Source: Culex pipiens pallens
Taxonomy: Eukaryota > Arthropoda > Insecta > Diptera > Culicidae
Assembly (NCBI RefSeq): GCF_016801865.2
Contig: NC_068939.1
Coordinates: forward strand, 66,619,273-66,683,272
Length of the DNA stretch: 64,000 bases
Reading direction: 5' to 3'
Position numbers and translations under genes: made by a program. Positions 47,555-60,133 of the stretch are shown here, piece after piece. The notes beneath the pieces are model-generated. The model saw nothing but the letters and a program-made list of their open reading frames with translations. It searched no databases and was not told the origin of the DNA. Position 1 is the first letter of the stretch; the number at the start of each line of letters is the position of its first letter.

Positions 47555-50340
47555 AATTTTGAAAATAAGACTAAAAACTTGATTTTCTTCTTTGATTTTC
47601 AGTTCAATTATATGCCATGCTCTTTTGTCAAAAATTTCCAATGTCAAAGTCAAAAAAGATAATTTTATTGACTTAAAAAAATGCAGAATAATTTTTTTTC
47701 TAAATCAATAACTTTTCTATTTTACCTGGAATAAGCCTTCAAAAGGTTACCTATAAACTGTACGTTTTATCGTAACAAAAAATTATGATGAAAAATTACA
47801 AAAATCGATGAAAGTTGAAACCTAAAAGTGTCTTGAAGGCTACTCTACCCTACAATTTTTTTTATTTCGACTCTTTTTTTCAAAAATGTGAAGTTCCCAA
47901 AAACCGTATTTTTACTTCATTTTCAAATATTATGGACACATTCTCCAGCAATGTACACCTGAGGATGAAATTTTGAAAAGCGTGTATGAGCTATTTGGAT
48001 ATTTTTCCTCGATTCTAGACTACTTGAAGCTTCAAAAATCATGGTTTTCATTAATTGATCATTTGAATATCATTTTGTACAAGTTGGTTAAGTTATGCAT
48101 CAATTCGTGATAAAATCATCGTTTTAAAACATTTTTCTAAAAACTCCTGGTTTTCAGCGAAATAAAATCCAAAAATTAGTCTTTTGATTGCATTTTGTTG
48201 GTTTATAGATGTACTAAATGGAAATTTCATGGATTTGCATTTTATCTTAAGTTAAGTATTTTTTCGAACTAGTGTAAGTTTACCATTTTATTGCGTTGCA
48301 ACGTCACGAAAAAGGTACAGTTGTTTATGCCAACAAAAAACTAAATATTCAATCATTTTGATATTTCGGATGCTCTTTGTATTTGGAAAGAGCTTTCAAA
48401 TGCAACCTAGAGCGACTAAATTGGTTGTCTAGATCCAAAGTTACAACAGGTTTAAGTTTGCGTTGCAACGTCACGAAATTTTAAATCATGTTGGTCACAT
48501 GGCAAAAAAAGTGTATGCGTAGTTGATTGTTGAAGATAAAGGGCTACTAAATATTATATATTTTTTATATAATGTTTCCGAGCATATTTACAGAAGAATT
48601 GTACATGGGTCATTCACAAATTCCGTCACTTAAGTTTGTATGCAACTCGAAAAAAGAAGGTATTTTATGAAACTTGTTGAACAAATCAAAATAGACCAAT
48701 GTTCACAAGGGGGAAAATTCTAAAACTTTCAAAAAAGTAATCACGTGGTTACTGGATGGCCCCTTTATGATAAACTGATTTACGTGAGGGTTCATTCTAA
48801 TACAACGCAACCAATTTTTTTTTATTCCAAACCCTTATGTTGGCCAAATTACAGTGAAATTCACTAAATAATAAAAATCAAGTGATTCTATTGTTTTTTT
48901 TTTTACAAATTTTTGTCACTTTGTTGTTGGACGATCCCTTACATAAATAAGTTGTATGCAAAGTTTAGTTTTTCGAAATTAAAAATGTTATGTTGCGCAG
49001 ATAAACACTGTTACTATTTCCTCAAATTTTATTTAAAAAGCATAAAAGTCAACAAAATAAGTTACGTTGTTTGCAGATCACCCCTTAGGGGCCATCAACA
49101 AACGATATGGGCACTTTATTTATAAATTTCAGCCCTCCTGAAAACTTGAAGCTCCTTACCTCCCTTCTAAAACTTCCACGTGTTTTGTGAATTGCTCAAA
49201 ACTATTAAAATATTAAGGGAGCGTTCTTGCATTACGTAACAAAACATTTATATTTTTAGACCCCCTCCACCCCCTGGTAATACATTTCCGATGCATTTTT
49301 TTGGTTTAAATCATCGAATCCCCCCTCCTCCCCCTTGATATAACGCCGTCACGTAATGCATGGACGTCCCATTACATGGATAGAGGAGGGGAGGGAGGGG
49401 TGTCCTTCGTGATAATGGAATAATACAAATATTTATTTTTACTTTGAAAGCCCTTTGAAAAACATCGTAAATCGTACTACTACTGTGTGGTATAGAAAGA
49501 GGGGGGGGGGTCTAACATGGGCGGGCCAATCAATTCACATGTCCTTGTACTGTCTAACAATGTCTTATAATAAAATTTTAACGTACAGTTGTTAAAACTA
49601 ACAAAAACTATGATTTATTTTGAAACTAAAATTTCGTGACGTTGCAACGCAACGAAAAACCCTGTTTTCAAAAACAGAGCGTTGCAACGTCACGAAATGT
49701 AAGTGGTCTTTAAAAATCGGGGTTTGATTTTTTCGAAAAACTTATGATTGCATTCGATTTGTTGGACAATTTTACATTAAAAATGGAAGAAGAACTCAAA
49801 ATTTGCCGTTTAACAGAGCAGAGTTAATGGCGAAACATGAATTGGGTCAGGATTGTGAAAAAGTCACGCGTTGCAACGTCACGCTACATATTCCTCTCTC
49901 AAAAACAGAATATTTGCTTAAAATAATGTTTCAACACTGTTTCTTATAGTAAATTTAATGCCCTTTCCGAATCTGTAATCACATATATACCTTTTTTTAT
50001 GTATTTTTTGAGTTACAGCCGAAATACTGAAAAAAGAAAAGTCAAACCGTTGCAACGTCACGGCGGAATGTGTCATATGAAATGTTTTAAATTATGAAAA
50101 ATAAATAATTTTTTTACGATAGGTCAGTTTATAGGTAACCTTTTGAGAGCTATTTCCAGGTAAAAATGGAAAAGTTAATGATGTAGAAAAAATGTCTAAT
50201 TCTGCAAATATTTTTTTGTCAAAACAATTTTCTTGTTTGACTTTGACATTGGAAAAAAATCTTGACTTAAAAAGCGTGGCAAATAATTGAATTGAAAAAT
50301 TAAAGAAAAAAATCAATTTATTAGTCTTATTTTTGAAATT
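47555..50340. mobile_element. Large inverted-repeat element with CGTTGCAACGTCACG motifs
   Basis: Arms of about 235 bp (47555-47790 and 50105-50340) are diverged reverse complements: TTTACCTGGAATAAGCCTTC... matches the complement of ...GAGAGCTATTTCCAGGTAAA. Between them CGTTGCAACGTCACG occurs six times (48293, 48461, 49635 on the reverse strand, 49680, 49869, 50048). The total of 2.8 kb includes a small MITE at 49217-49370. No protein frame recognised. Confidence 0.6.
49217..49370. mobile_element. C-rich MITE with GGGAGCGTTC...GGACGTCCC ends
   Basis: GGGAGCGTTCTTGCATTACGT at the left, ACGTAATGCATGGACGTCCC at the right, with pyrimidine-rich CCCCCTCC runs inside. 154 bp. No exact duplication found. 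Confidence 0.6.
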
Positions 50341-51179
50341 TCAAACCAAGGTGACACAAATCTAATTAAACATTGTTACAGTTTGCAGAACATCAATGAA
50401 CCTTTAACAAAAAAAAGTGTATTTCAAAGTTTATTAGTACCATTACCATACAGAGCAAATAAAAGCCTAAGAGTGCATAATTTGATTAAAAATACAATCA
50501 TAAACTTTATAAAATGTATTCCGATACTTTACAAACAATTGTACAATTTGTTTGCTCCCTGATTTGATGGGGACATTCTAAAAAGAGGAATGGGCGAAAG
50601 CTGATAGAAATTTGCATTGGCCTAATACACCTTTTCAACTTATAAATCAACTCTCAGACGGCTACAGCTTGAAAATAGTATGTTCGATAGGAAAATTATT
50701 TAAAGTACTTTTCGATTGCATATTTAATAATGGGTTTGAAAATGATTTTTGAGCATTCTTTGAGCACATTTTGAATATTTTAGAAATACCATGAATTTTG
50801 GAACACATCTTCGTAGATATTTTTTTGTTCCTATTTTTCCTATTCATTAACACATATGAATATTTTTTTCGTGTTTAACTAATTTTTTTTAATTTTCCTC
50901 ATTACTACAGTTTTGATGAAGACACCAATTCTAACACAAAAATCCTTTCCCGAGGTAGAGCCATTCTGAATCCATGTGGTTTTTTTATAATAAGCTCGCA
51001 GCAAATATTTTGTTTTATTTAAATCGTAATTTTGAATGAAAACTAGGTGAATTTATAAGGGCTGCTATTTAATTTATTTTGATCGAGTTTCACCAAGATT
51101 TTTCCATTTATTTTTTGAGAGCCAGTGTTTTAAATAATCAAAAAATAAATACAAATTAAATTTTACCAAATCCATTTAA
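50341..51179. other. AT-rich intergenic DNA
   Basis: I see nothing in this stretch that supports a gene or a defined repeat. Confidence 0.5.
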
Positions 51180-51433
51180 GGGCCATTAGAGGCGCGGTGG
51201 TTAGCGGCTACGGCTGCCGATCCCTAAGATGCTATGGGGCGTGGGTTCGATTCCCGCCTTATCCTTCTGGCCTTCTATCGGATGGGGAAGTAAAACGTCG
51301 GTCCACTTGCGTAAAAGAAGTTTTGGGTGACTCACCACACATGACCTTCGGATGCCTAGAAATGAGCAGAAACTTGCAACAGAGCCCACAAAAGGGGGTC
51401 GTTAAAGTGGATTGCTTTGCTTTTTTGCTTTTG
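51180..51433 (+). repeat. tRNA-derived SINE with target-site duplication
   Basis: tRNA-like head with GGTGGTTAGCGGCTACGG (box A region) and GGGTTCGATTCCC (box B), a body with TTCTGGCCTTCTATCGGATG, and a T-rich 3' end. Flanked by CAAATCCATTTAA at 51167-51179 and 51434-51446, an exact 13-bp duplication. An open frame running across it is spurious. Confidence 0.88.
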
Positions 51434-51446
51434 CAAATCCATTTAA

Positions 51447-52560
51447 ATAAAACTGCATTGCAGTACATATTCAGAAATAAGACATACCTCGCCAGATCTC
51501 CGGCAGTTTCAGCAAATTTCCACCTCACAGCAGGTGTAATTGCTATCGGCGTGCCTCAATCATACGGTGTGTTGATTTTTATTTATTAGACAAATATTTT
51601 CCCTTTGATCCCTTCAAAGGTGATCTCCGCTCCGGCTGACACGTGCTGCTGCCCAGCGTCGTGTAATATTCATCTGCCATCAATAAAAAAAAGGAAAACA
51701 GGGCAAAACTACGCCCTGTAAACGTCATATACAAAATTACAAGCTTTTTTATACAATTCATTTCGTTGATTGAGATATCGACAACATTGAAGCAAAGATA
51801 TTAACATGGACGAAAGCAGCAGCAACAGCGGCAGTGCACTATGGGGTTTCAGGCGGCCATAAATCGAAAAACCGACATACTCTAATTATTTTTTTGGTAT
51901 TTTTTTTCGAAAATAAACATTCTAACTAAGAAAAATCCAGAGTTTGAAAGTTGTAGGTTCAAAATTCACTGAATTGCAGACCTTCAAAGGCGAAAATGGT
52001 AAGAAAAAACATGTTTTTTGACAAAAAAATGATTATTTTTCATAGTTGTATTGTGTAGCTGTTTATGTATTTTTTCCTGCATCATTATATATATTCAGAA
52101 AAGTAATTGATTCAACTTTTTAATAACATTTTACAAAACACACTTTTACAGGCTAAAAAAAATAATAAAAATCAAAAAAGATGGATTTTTATTCAAAATT
52201 TAGTTTTTTTCAACTTTGCTAATGGAGTACTTTTTTTGTGTGCATTTGTGCGGTCTGAAAAATTTGTAGCTTAAAATTTGAACCATGTCCTAACTTGTCT
52301 CCAAATTTCAAAGTGCACTTATGTGCACTTTTTGATTTATGCCATTTTGAACATTTTGATTCATGCATGAAAATTAATGATTTCGCGTATACGCTTGGTT
52401 AAAATCACATTATTTACCTGCGGAAGCAGAAATGACGTACCTGCTATGTATGTTTTGAAAATGGTTTGATATTCATGACTTTGTTGGTACTTAGGTACGT
52501 TTAATAAAATTAGAAATTCCTATTCTAAGTATTTTACAGAAACGATTCGTCGAATATTCA
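51447..52560. other. Intergenic DNA
   Basis: The first 200 bp are mixed-composition, the rest AT-rich. No gene supported. Confidence 0.45.
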
Positions 52561-52591
52561 TATCAGTTCGTTGTTGTGTTCTTTTGAAAGT

Positions 52592-52831
52592 ATGGATAAT
52601 AATACCGTAGTGTCCCTGTACGATATAACGAAGCACTATTTTGAAAACGTGAGAACTACTTTCGAGTATATTTGTAAGAATTACAACATTGCAGAACCGT
52701 CACATGATCAACTCAGGGAAAACTACGCATGTTGTTCTGTAGCTTCAAAACGAGGTATACAAAAGCCCATAGAAGAAGTTCATATTTTAGGTAATCTAAC
52801 GACAATCGGTTACATAGTGATTTTGATTTAG
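52592..52831 (+). CDS. Small hypothetical protein
   Basis: An ATG at 52592 opens 79 codons (MDNNTVVSLYDITKHYFENV...) to TAG at 52829-52831. An initiator-like TCAGTT lies 29 nt upstream (52563-52568) and AATAAA follows at 52911. The first 66 codons are charged, Cys-containing and look like a folded cytoplasmic protein; the last 13 (GNLTTIGYIVILI) do not. Using a GTAATC donor at 52791 and the TTTAG acceptor ending at 52831 gives a 99-residue product ending NRLKF at 52930, but that needs a 41-nt intron, shorter than usual, and puts AATAAA inside the coding region. I recognise no family. It may be a decayed gene or a chance frame. Confidence 0.35.
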   Translation: MDNNTVVSLYDITKHYFENVRTTFEYICKNYNIAEPSHDQLRENYACCSVASKRGIQKPIEEVHILGNLTTIGYIVILI

Positions 52832-52939
52832 AAGAATTTATCGTGGAAAACGTGAATTTGCAAGTGGATCAACAAAAAACGTGGACGAGAATCCATACAA
52901 TGTTCCATAAAATAAACCGTCTAAAATTCTAAAACACCG

Positions 52940-54755
52940 CAAAAATCAAATTTTGATTGGAGGGGGAGGGGGGGGGGTCTTCAAAGAGAGGTGGATTTTA
53001 ACTCAAGAAGAAGGGGAGGGAGATTGAACGTAAATCAGAAACTTTAACATAGCATAAACCGCCATTCCGTGCATCAAATAGACAGAGCAAGAATATTAAA
53101 ATTCACCACATTAATGCATGTGGCCTCAAATATATGAAAAAATCGAAAATTAAACTTATTTTCTGGAAAAATATCAAAATTCATTTGTTTTCATTATACT
53201 AAGTACAAACAACACAAAAAAGTCACAAAAAAGCAAAAAAATATTTTTGGCCGCTCGCTTATATGGAAATACCCCATAGTGCAGTGTTGGCGGTCAATGT
53301 TGAACAGCGATAAAACATCATCGACTCTCTCGAAATGTGAGGGAAGCCATCTGCGCTGGGTGGGCATGGCATGGCAGTGTTGCCAACCGTTTGTGCCGAT
53401 GATCTTTTACATTTTTATTTTTTTTAATATTAAATATATAAGATAAGATAAGATAAGATTTTGATAAAATCCTTAAATTCTGGATTAAAAAAAGACTCAA
53501 ACATGAAATTAATTCTGGTAACACTGCCACAAGCATATCAGCGGCTCCATGCTAAAACGTTATTCATTCACCGTGTTCGACAGGGCAAAAAACAAATATA
53601 AAATTTTCACTGAAAACATCAAAAAGCTACAAAACAAACGGGGACGCAAAAAAAGGGCAAGAAGGGAAAAATAATAATAAAAACTACAAGGTAATCGATC
53701 GAGTGGCCAGCCAGCCTATGGCCGAGTGTATTCATCAGAAGTGAGAACAGCAGAACATCAAACCAAGCGAATGAAGATGTACAAATAAGCAAGTCGAGTC
53801 AAGTCTCTCGAGTCGAGCCCAGACCCGCTGATGACCATGCGAGGAGGGAGGGAAAACTATAACATTTGTGTGTAATAAAAATATGATAAATTGTAAATTG
53901 ACCCAACGCGTTGGCTCTGTTTGACTGTTGAATGTTGAACCATCATCCCAGGCCAGGCCAGGTTGGTGCTGGGGCGTTGAGGGATCGTTAAGGGGTGGTA
54001 CAAGGTGAAGGCAGCAGCAGAAGGTAAATCAAATAAAAATACACAGTTTACGTTATAGTCACTTGCTGGCTCGTTTCCTTGCCCTGTGCTGCACCTCAAC
54101 AAGAGAGGGCGAAATTCCTTCGGGGCACCGAATGGCCGGACCTTTGCAGCAATTCAATGGTCATCATCACGGTTCCGGGACGGGAGGGAAAATGTATGGA
54201 GCCGATGATGTAAAGTGTACCGAGGATGATGGGGCAAAGGAATGCTTGGTTTTAAATTAATTTTGAGAAATGATTTCTATTTTAGTTTTTTTTAAATAAT
54301 GTATATTTCAAATGTGAAAAGTGTAAGTGTAACCGTTTTGTAAAAAAATAGAAATCAACCGGAATATCTCATATTTTAACAGTAAAAATCCGAACGAATA
54401 TATATTTAGGAATCGCCATTTGAAAATAAATTGCTGTTTGGTGACACTGAGACACTGAGATATCTTAAGATTGAGAAGGCCAATCATTTATGCTTTCTCA
54501 AATGTACTCTTTAAACTGTTTAAACAAATTGCTTTGCATTTTATTGAAAATTGTATTATCGTTAGATGAAAACAATAAAAAAGTTTAAAAATTTAATTAA
54601 CAAGCTCAACATTTAGATAAATAAAAAGTATTCTAAAATGTATTCTAAACCTGCCTAAACCTGCAGTTTTGGAATCAAAAATTCAAATACAATGTTCCAA
54701 AATATCGGAGTATTGACGATGTTTTTTTTCTGGAAAATAAAGTTTTAGCGGTGCA
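52940..54755. other. Intergenic; mixed-composition island 53540-54250
   Basis: A GATAA microsatellite lies at about 53440. 53540-54250 is non-repetitive with mixed composition. Nothing reads as a clear gene. Confidence 0.4.
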
Positions 54756-54770
54756 GTACATTGGAATTTA

Positions 54771-55785
54771 GGACACTTAGGAGCCCAGGGCGGCGAAGTC
54801 CTTGTCGATAAAAGGAAGACACTAGTGGTTGGGGACCGTAAAACGGGGTGACTTTGATAGGTTTGCGATTTTTCCGCAAAATGAAGAGTACAAATTAAAT
54901 ACGTACGGAATGGTTTAGAATCAAACTGACCATGGTAGAGAAGTACTCAAAGTACCTCAAGAAGAACTTTTCATAACATTTTGAAAGGTTTAAAAAGTTA
55001 GTTAACTATTATTAAGAAAATGTTGATGAAAGGCATTATTTCAAACTCCTCAAAGTGTCATGATTTTCTCAATGAACATAATTTTGAATCGGAAAATGGA
55101 ATACATTTTCGGATTCTTTGGACAATTTTCCACTAGGAGAAGGTAAACTAATTTTGTAAATATTAAATAATATGTGTTTTTGAAACAAAATTCAAAAAAA
55201 TCTCCAAATTTATAGGCAATTTCAATTGAACAAATTTCATATGAAATGTGAAAACTTGTGATTCGTGCTTCGAATTCAGTTTAAAATGTAATATAAATCG
55301 ATAATTTTATGAACAATACTAGATTTAACGAATTTCAGGCACAATTCCGACTTTTTAACAACTTTACCTAAAATTTATATGTATTTTGTTAAAAAGCCTT
55401 AAAACTTAGTTAACTTAATATAAACATTGATTTTTTTCTTGAAAACTATATTATCAACTTTAGTGATGGTTCATTTAACGTAAAAATGAAGTTTGAACAC
55501 CTATAATCTGATTTTATCAAGAAAAACTATGACTATCAAAGTCACCCCGGAATTTAAAATGAGAATTTTTAACGTAACTATTTTTCTGAGCATTATAGAA
55601 AAATAACTTTTTCAAGAAATAGTGCATGAACTTTGTGTGGCCTACCCCAGTACATGTTTTAAAAATAATTATCTTGAGAAAAACCTTTCCAGTTGGGAAA
55701 TAATCCAAAAATAAATTGAAATCCTATCAAAGCCACCCCGGTTCAAGGTACTAGCAATGGTGGCCGACAGCTATAAAGTCAACGC
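54771..55785 (+). repeat. 5'-truncated SINE split by a MITE, with duplication
   Basis: 54771-54835 and 55749-55785 together reconstruct the 3' part of the SINE seen intact at 4176-4414 (CTTAGGAGCCCAGGGCGGCG ... GGTGGCCGACAGCTATAAAG). It is flanked by GTACATTGGAATTTA at 54756-54770 and 55786-55800, an exact 15-bp duplication. The two halves are separated by the MITE at 54836-55748. Confidence 0.92.
54836..55748. mobile_element. TA-type MITE, CCGTAAAACGGGGTGAC family, long copy
   Basis: Starts CCGTAAAACGGGGTGACTTT and ends AAAGCCACCCCGGTTCAAGG followed by TA. 913 bp. It interrupts the SINE at the point where the copy near 4372 reads GGTTGGTACTAGC, so the empty site is in the same window. The left TA is altered. 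No ORF. Confidence 0.88.
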
Positions 55786-55936
55786 GTACATTGGAATTTA
55801 ATAAAAATTCATAATATTTTTAAGCGAGCCGAAACATGGTTAACATGATAATCAATGGAGAAATTTGTATTTCAGATTGTTTTCAGTTGATTGGACTTGT
55901 TTTTTTCATTGAAATTTTGAGGATTTTTGACAAACA

Positions 55937-56548
55937 TACCGTCAGTGGGGGTGACAATGGGTCAAAAAACGATACATCTCTCGTAATTTCTAAATAACAA
56001 AAACAATTTGAATAACATCGAAAATCTTTCAACGAAGATTTGTTCTTAGATAGTTTACTAACATTTTCCGCAAATATGGTGGATTTTGATGAGCACTACC
56101 TTAAATGCCAATAGTTTGAAAATTGACCCAATCTCACCCCTTAGAGGGGGAGACATTGGGTCAAATGAAACTAAAATGATGCTCAAATACAACGATATGG
56201 TAAAAACAATTCATCCAACAGTGTTTCTTGTTCGAGGGAATCGTATTGTCATGCTACAATGTTTGAAGTATAAATTTATAAACATTTGGGTAGTTTTCGA
56301 GCAGTTAAAACAAACATATTAGAAAAATGATTTTTCGAAAGGTCATTTTTGGCCAAAAACGTACCTCAACTTTAGAAAGCTGCCAAAATAACAGGATTTG
56401 TTTTAGGAACGAGATTTTTTCAGCGAAGTCATCTTAAGATGTCCCCTACACAACCCTTTTAAAAGAATTCAGTTTCATTGAGAAGAATCCGTAAAAAATC
56501 ACTTTGATCCAATCTCACCCCCAATACCCAATGTCACCCCCACTGACC
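55937..56548. mobile_element. MITE with CCGTCAGTGGGGGTGACA ends
   Basis: TACCGTCAGTGGGGGTGACA at the left and TGTCACCCCCACTGACC at the right are inverted. CAATCTCACCCC and GACATTGGGTCAAA motifs repeat inside. 612 bp. An open frame inside (MMSTTLNAN...) is a chance reading. Confidence 0.75.
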
Positions 56549-56599
56549 AATTTTGCAGGAAGGGGCGACAAAATTTGTGGAATATATTTGCATCTGCCT

Positions 56600-58066
56600 A
56601 AATAGAAATAAAAATATTTGAATTAGAAGAAGAAAAAACAATTATACACTCAACCCCCAGTGGTTGGTCCCTTTTTCGTTTGACTTTTTTTTAGTTTGTA
56701 CCCCGTTGGTTGGTCAAAGTCAAACTAAAAAGTGACGAACTGTCACTTTTTACACGGCGCTCACGCACACTATCAAAACAAACGTTTGGTAGTGTGTGTG
56801 AACCCCGTGTAAAAGGGGTGTCAAACTAAAAAGTTTTTGAGTGTAGTACCCTCAAACCCCGATGGTGACTTGAATCGAAGCAAAATGTGCGCGGGTTCGG
56901 ACGTTAAAAATTTTTCTCGCTGACATTTTGTGAAAAAAATCTAGAACTTTGAAAAAAAAAAGTGTGGTGTAGTGGAATTTGAAGGCAAATTACGGGATGG
57001 TGCCATTGAAAATACGATTTCCGCGATTCGTCGGGACGATTGCTACCCCAGAAGGTGCCGGGAACTGCGAGCTTCCATCAATACCAGCAAGCTGAACGCC
57101 AGAAGGTGCCGGGAACTGCGAGCTCTCATCAATACCAGCGAGCTGTTGGATTTGGACCAAGGGACGATTTCTAAAGAAATTCATCAAGGCTTGCAGCAGC
57201 ACATCAACACCTCAGCAGTATTCGTTCAGGCTAGATCTGTTTCTATGCTGGAAGCTGGAAGACTCGTGGCGAATCGGTCGGGATGGACCAACCTGTGAAG
57301 TTTTTCTTATTTGGTGAGATCTTTCCTATATGAATATCAAAATACTCTTTCACTTATACTAACATTCATTCAGATCAATAAAGACAAACCACGCCAATTT
57401 AACTATATACGCGGTAGGGTGTTCCCTTGGTCGTTCGCTGTGAGTTGTGGATTGCCTGCTTCTCTAATGAAGGTTCGACTAGGGGGGCATGCTTATTAAT
57501 TTCTCGTCGCTCCATACCCTCAGTGACGTGATGGGAGCAAGGGCGTCTATGCGAAGTGTCCCTACACCCGCTACAAATTTCCGGCGCTTGGGGAGGGAAG
57601 CGGGAAACCATTTTGATCTATGCGCCGGTATTTGTAGCATTAAAATTCGTGCAAAAAAACTTATGCACGTGGGTGTACAGATTATGGAGTAAAAGATGAT
57701 CGAATTGTTCACCTAGCGCTCACATGTGTTTCGGGACCAAGTTGCCTGCGGGTATGGGGATCATACATAGATACATACATAGTACCCTCAAAACCCGATG
57801 GTTTGACACCAACTGTTGTCAAACGAACGGGGTCACTTTTTAGTTTGACACTCCTTTTACACGGATTTCACACACACTACCAAACGATTGTTTTGATAGT
57901 GTGCGTGAGCGCCGTGTAAAAAGTGACAGTTCGTTACATTTTAGTTTGACTTTGACCAACCAACGGGGTACAAACTAAAAAAGTGTCAAACGAAAAAGTG
58001 ACCAACCACCGGGGCTTGAGTGTATAATTGTTTTTTTCCACTTCTAATTCAAATATTTTTATTTCT
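56600..58066. mobile_element. Foldback element interrupted by a 0.9-kb insertion
   Basis: Outer arms (from AAATAGAAATAAAAATATTTG through ACAATTATACACTCAA and GTGGTTGGTC) are inverted between about 56600-56846 and 57800-58066. Inside, TAGTACCCTCAAAMCCCGATGGT occurs at about 56845 and again at about 57780, like a target-site duplication around the 57-kb segment. Confidence 0.65.
56868..57780 (+). mobile_element. Possible 5'-truncated LINE or captured segment
   Basis: About 0.9 kb, GC-richer than its host. It ends in a TACATAGATACATACATAG tail next to the direct repeat, a layout seen in truncated non-LTR elements. It contains a 108-codon frame (56972-57298; first codon GTG, read MEFEGKLRDG...) with an in-frame 51-bp duplication (CCAGAAGGTGCCGGGAACTG units at about 57047 and 57098). 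I recognise no reverse-transcriptase motif, so the assignment is tentative. Confidence 0.35.
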
Positions 58067-58429
58067 ATGTATGAAGACATGTATGAAAAAACTAATTATG
58101 AAAAATGACTTATTTAGACTAAGGAAACAATGGATAATGTTACAAATAAATCTAAAAATACAATGACAAGTCAATTTCACCCAAAATATGAGCCCAAAAT
58201 ATGAGCCGATTCGACCAACAAAATTGTAAAGACCGTTTTGGAAGAAACCACACAAATACTTGTTTCAGAAATAAAATTATAAATTTATACAAAACAAGCT
58301 TGGTTATGCCCTACAGAAATTGTATGATTATACCACAATTAAAACATTTCATAACACCCTACAAACGAAGGCTTGTTTCCATAAATCAAGCACTTTTTCA
58401 CACAAAATCCATCACAACAACGTCGCATA

Positions 58430-58977
58430 ATGATATCTTCAGATCAGCGATCGCTATCGCCAGGCGTCACTTTTGACAGCTTGTTGGCGCGGCGCGGACA
58501 TTTTGTGCAATTTAGTCCAACAGAAAAGAAGCTCTTAAAAAATGGAAATTTTTCCTTCGAAACCAAAACTAGTAAAGCCCAATTAGAAAAGGCACTGTTG
58601 TGCATGGAAACAATCGAGTGAGTTTTTTTTTATGATTTTAGTTTCGACTGTTTAATTGAAAAATAAAGGAAACCCATTTGCCAAGGCGCCATAACACATT
58701 TGTTAATGTGTGTGCGCTTCGTCGTTTTTCGTTTTTAATGTTCAATCGTAAAAATTCATCAACTTTTCTGAGCGGGATCATGGTCCTCGAAGGCTTTTCA
58801 GATGATTTATGGGATAGAGAAGCAGTTAACCCTTGGCACTCTTCAAAACACACACAAACGTTTAAAGTGTGGGGTTGCTTTTTCGAGTATTTTGCTTAAG
58901 AGTAATCACACTCTTTAAAATGAAATTAAATTTTCAGATCCTTCTGCGGAACGGGGAGAATTTCTCTGAAAACATAA
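58430..58977 (+). CDS. Small two-exon hypothetical gene
   Basis: ATG 58430 opens a 62-codon exon (MISSDQRSLSPGVTFDSLLA...) ending at a GTGAGT donor (58618). A TTTTCAG acceptor before 58938 joins in phase, adds 13 codons (...SFCGTGRISLKT) and reaches TAA at 58975-58977. AATAAA follows at 58991-58996. The product is 75 residues, basic, with a C-terminal helix-like stretch (SKAQLEKALLCMETIE). The exon begins next to a possible acceptor (ATATCTTCAG before 58442), so it might instead continue an upstream exon. No family recognised. Splice phase and poly(A) position make it better than a chance frame. Confidence 0.4.
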
Positions 58978-59094
58978 TCATCGCACGCTAAATAAAGCAA
59001 AACAAATATTCAGAAAAATGAGAGGAGTGTGTGAGTAAATGCTCAAATATAGAAGCGACACGACAGTAGGCGGAACCAAACACAGTTTCCATGA

Positions 59095-60133
59095 CGCTTC
59101 ACCGCGCGCGCTCTCTCTCTCTCAGACGTGAGCAAGCGCTGTATGTACAAATGATTCGCTCTCTCTTCGCTGGTGAGAAAAAGCTCGCTCTCCGGGCAAA
59201 CTCGAGCGCGCTCATGAGCAAACAATTGCAAAACATAAAATCAACAAAAATGCAACAAAAGTCAATCTGCTTGAGAGTAGAGATCCTAAATAGGGAGACT
59301 GGTCGAAGTGAATTTGACGTACCCAAACAGACACGAGTTTGACGTATCCAAACGAGCATTTGCCTTTACGCCCAGCAAAACTTGGCAGTGTTGGCAAGCT
59401 CAAAACATACGTTGCCAGATCGATTTAGCAAGCTTAGACCAGTCTCCCTATTTAGGGTCTCTACTTGAGAGCACAACAACAACAACAAAAATCGGCTCAA
59501 CCTTTTTTTCAGCCAGCTGATCTTTTGTTTGGCGCTCGCTCGCTCGCAAGATCACGTGCGAGAAGAACTCGGGGATGCTGCGAGGAAGAAGCAAAAGTCC
59601 TCGCACAATCACCAATCATTCGCAGCTCCAGTTCCGTACGAGTAACGGTCGCGATTAGACGTGTGAGTGTGCTCGCGAGCAGCTCGTTAGGAGCGACGAT
59701 TTTTGGCGCGATCTTTTTTTCTGTATCGATAATTTCGTACAAACACAACCATGACGATTAGAAAAGATCGATGACGAAGAAACCGGCTGATCGGCCGGCA
59801 TGGGAAAATCGCGCGAATGTGAAAATGAGGAAAAGTCCCGAGCTGATGAAAATGGAAAAATTCTCACGCAAGAGTTGCTCACTGGTGGCGCTCGGAGCTG
59901 AGTGAGCGCACATTACAGATTATGGGAGGATTTTAATTACTAACTTGTCGTCGTTTGACCGGGGAAATGTGCAGTGATAAAACAATTATGGTCAGTGGTG
60001 GTAAATTGTGCAGACAGCAACGAGAATTGAACCGGCATCGGTGGATTGGAATTGGCGGAACAAGCAGCTACGTCTCATGTGTGCGATAGCAGGAGCAGTG
60101 ACAACAGCGTCGGTAGAGCAACAGAAGATGAAG
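59095..60133 (+). promoter_or_regulatory. Candidate promoter and 5' exon ending ATG-AAG|GTGAGA
   Basis: GC- and CpG-rich relative to the flanks, with CTCTCTCTCTCTC near 59110 (GAGA-type) and CGCTCGCTCGCTCGC near 59536. It ends in ATG AAG directly followed by a GTGAGA donor (60134), the same layout as the Awh Met-Lys mini-exon. Likely the first exon of a + strand gene whose later exons lie beyond the window or in unrecognised sequence. A MITE (59278-59462) sits inside the region. Confidence 0.4.
59278..59462. mobile_element. hAT-like MITE
   Basis: Ends TAGAGATCCTAAATAGGGAG and CTCCCTATTTAGGGTCTCTA are inverted, flanked by CTTGAGAG on both sides (59270-59277 and 59463-59470), an exact 8-bp duplication. 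185 bp. Confidence 0.92.
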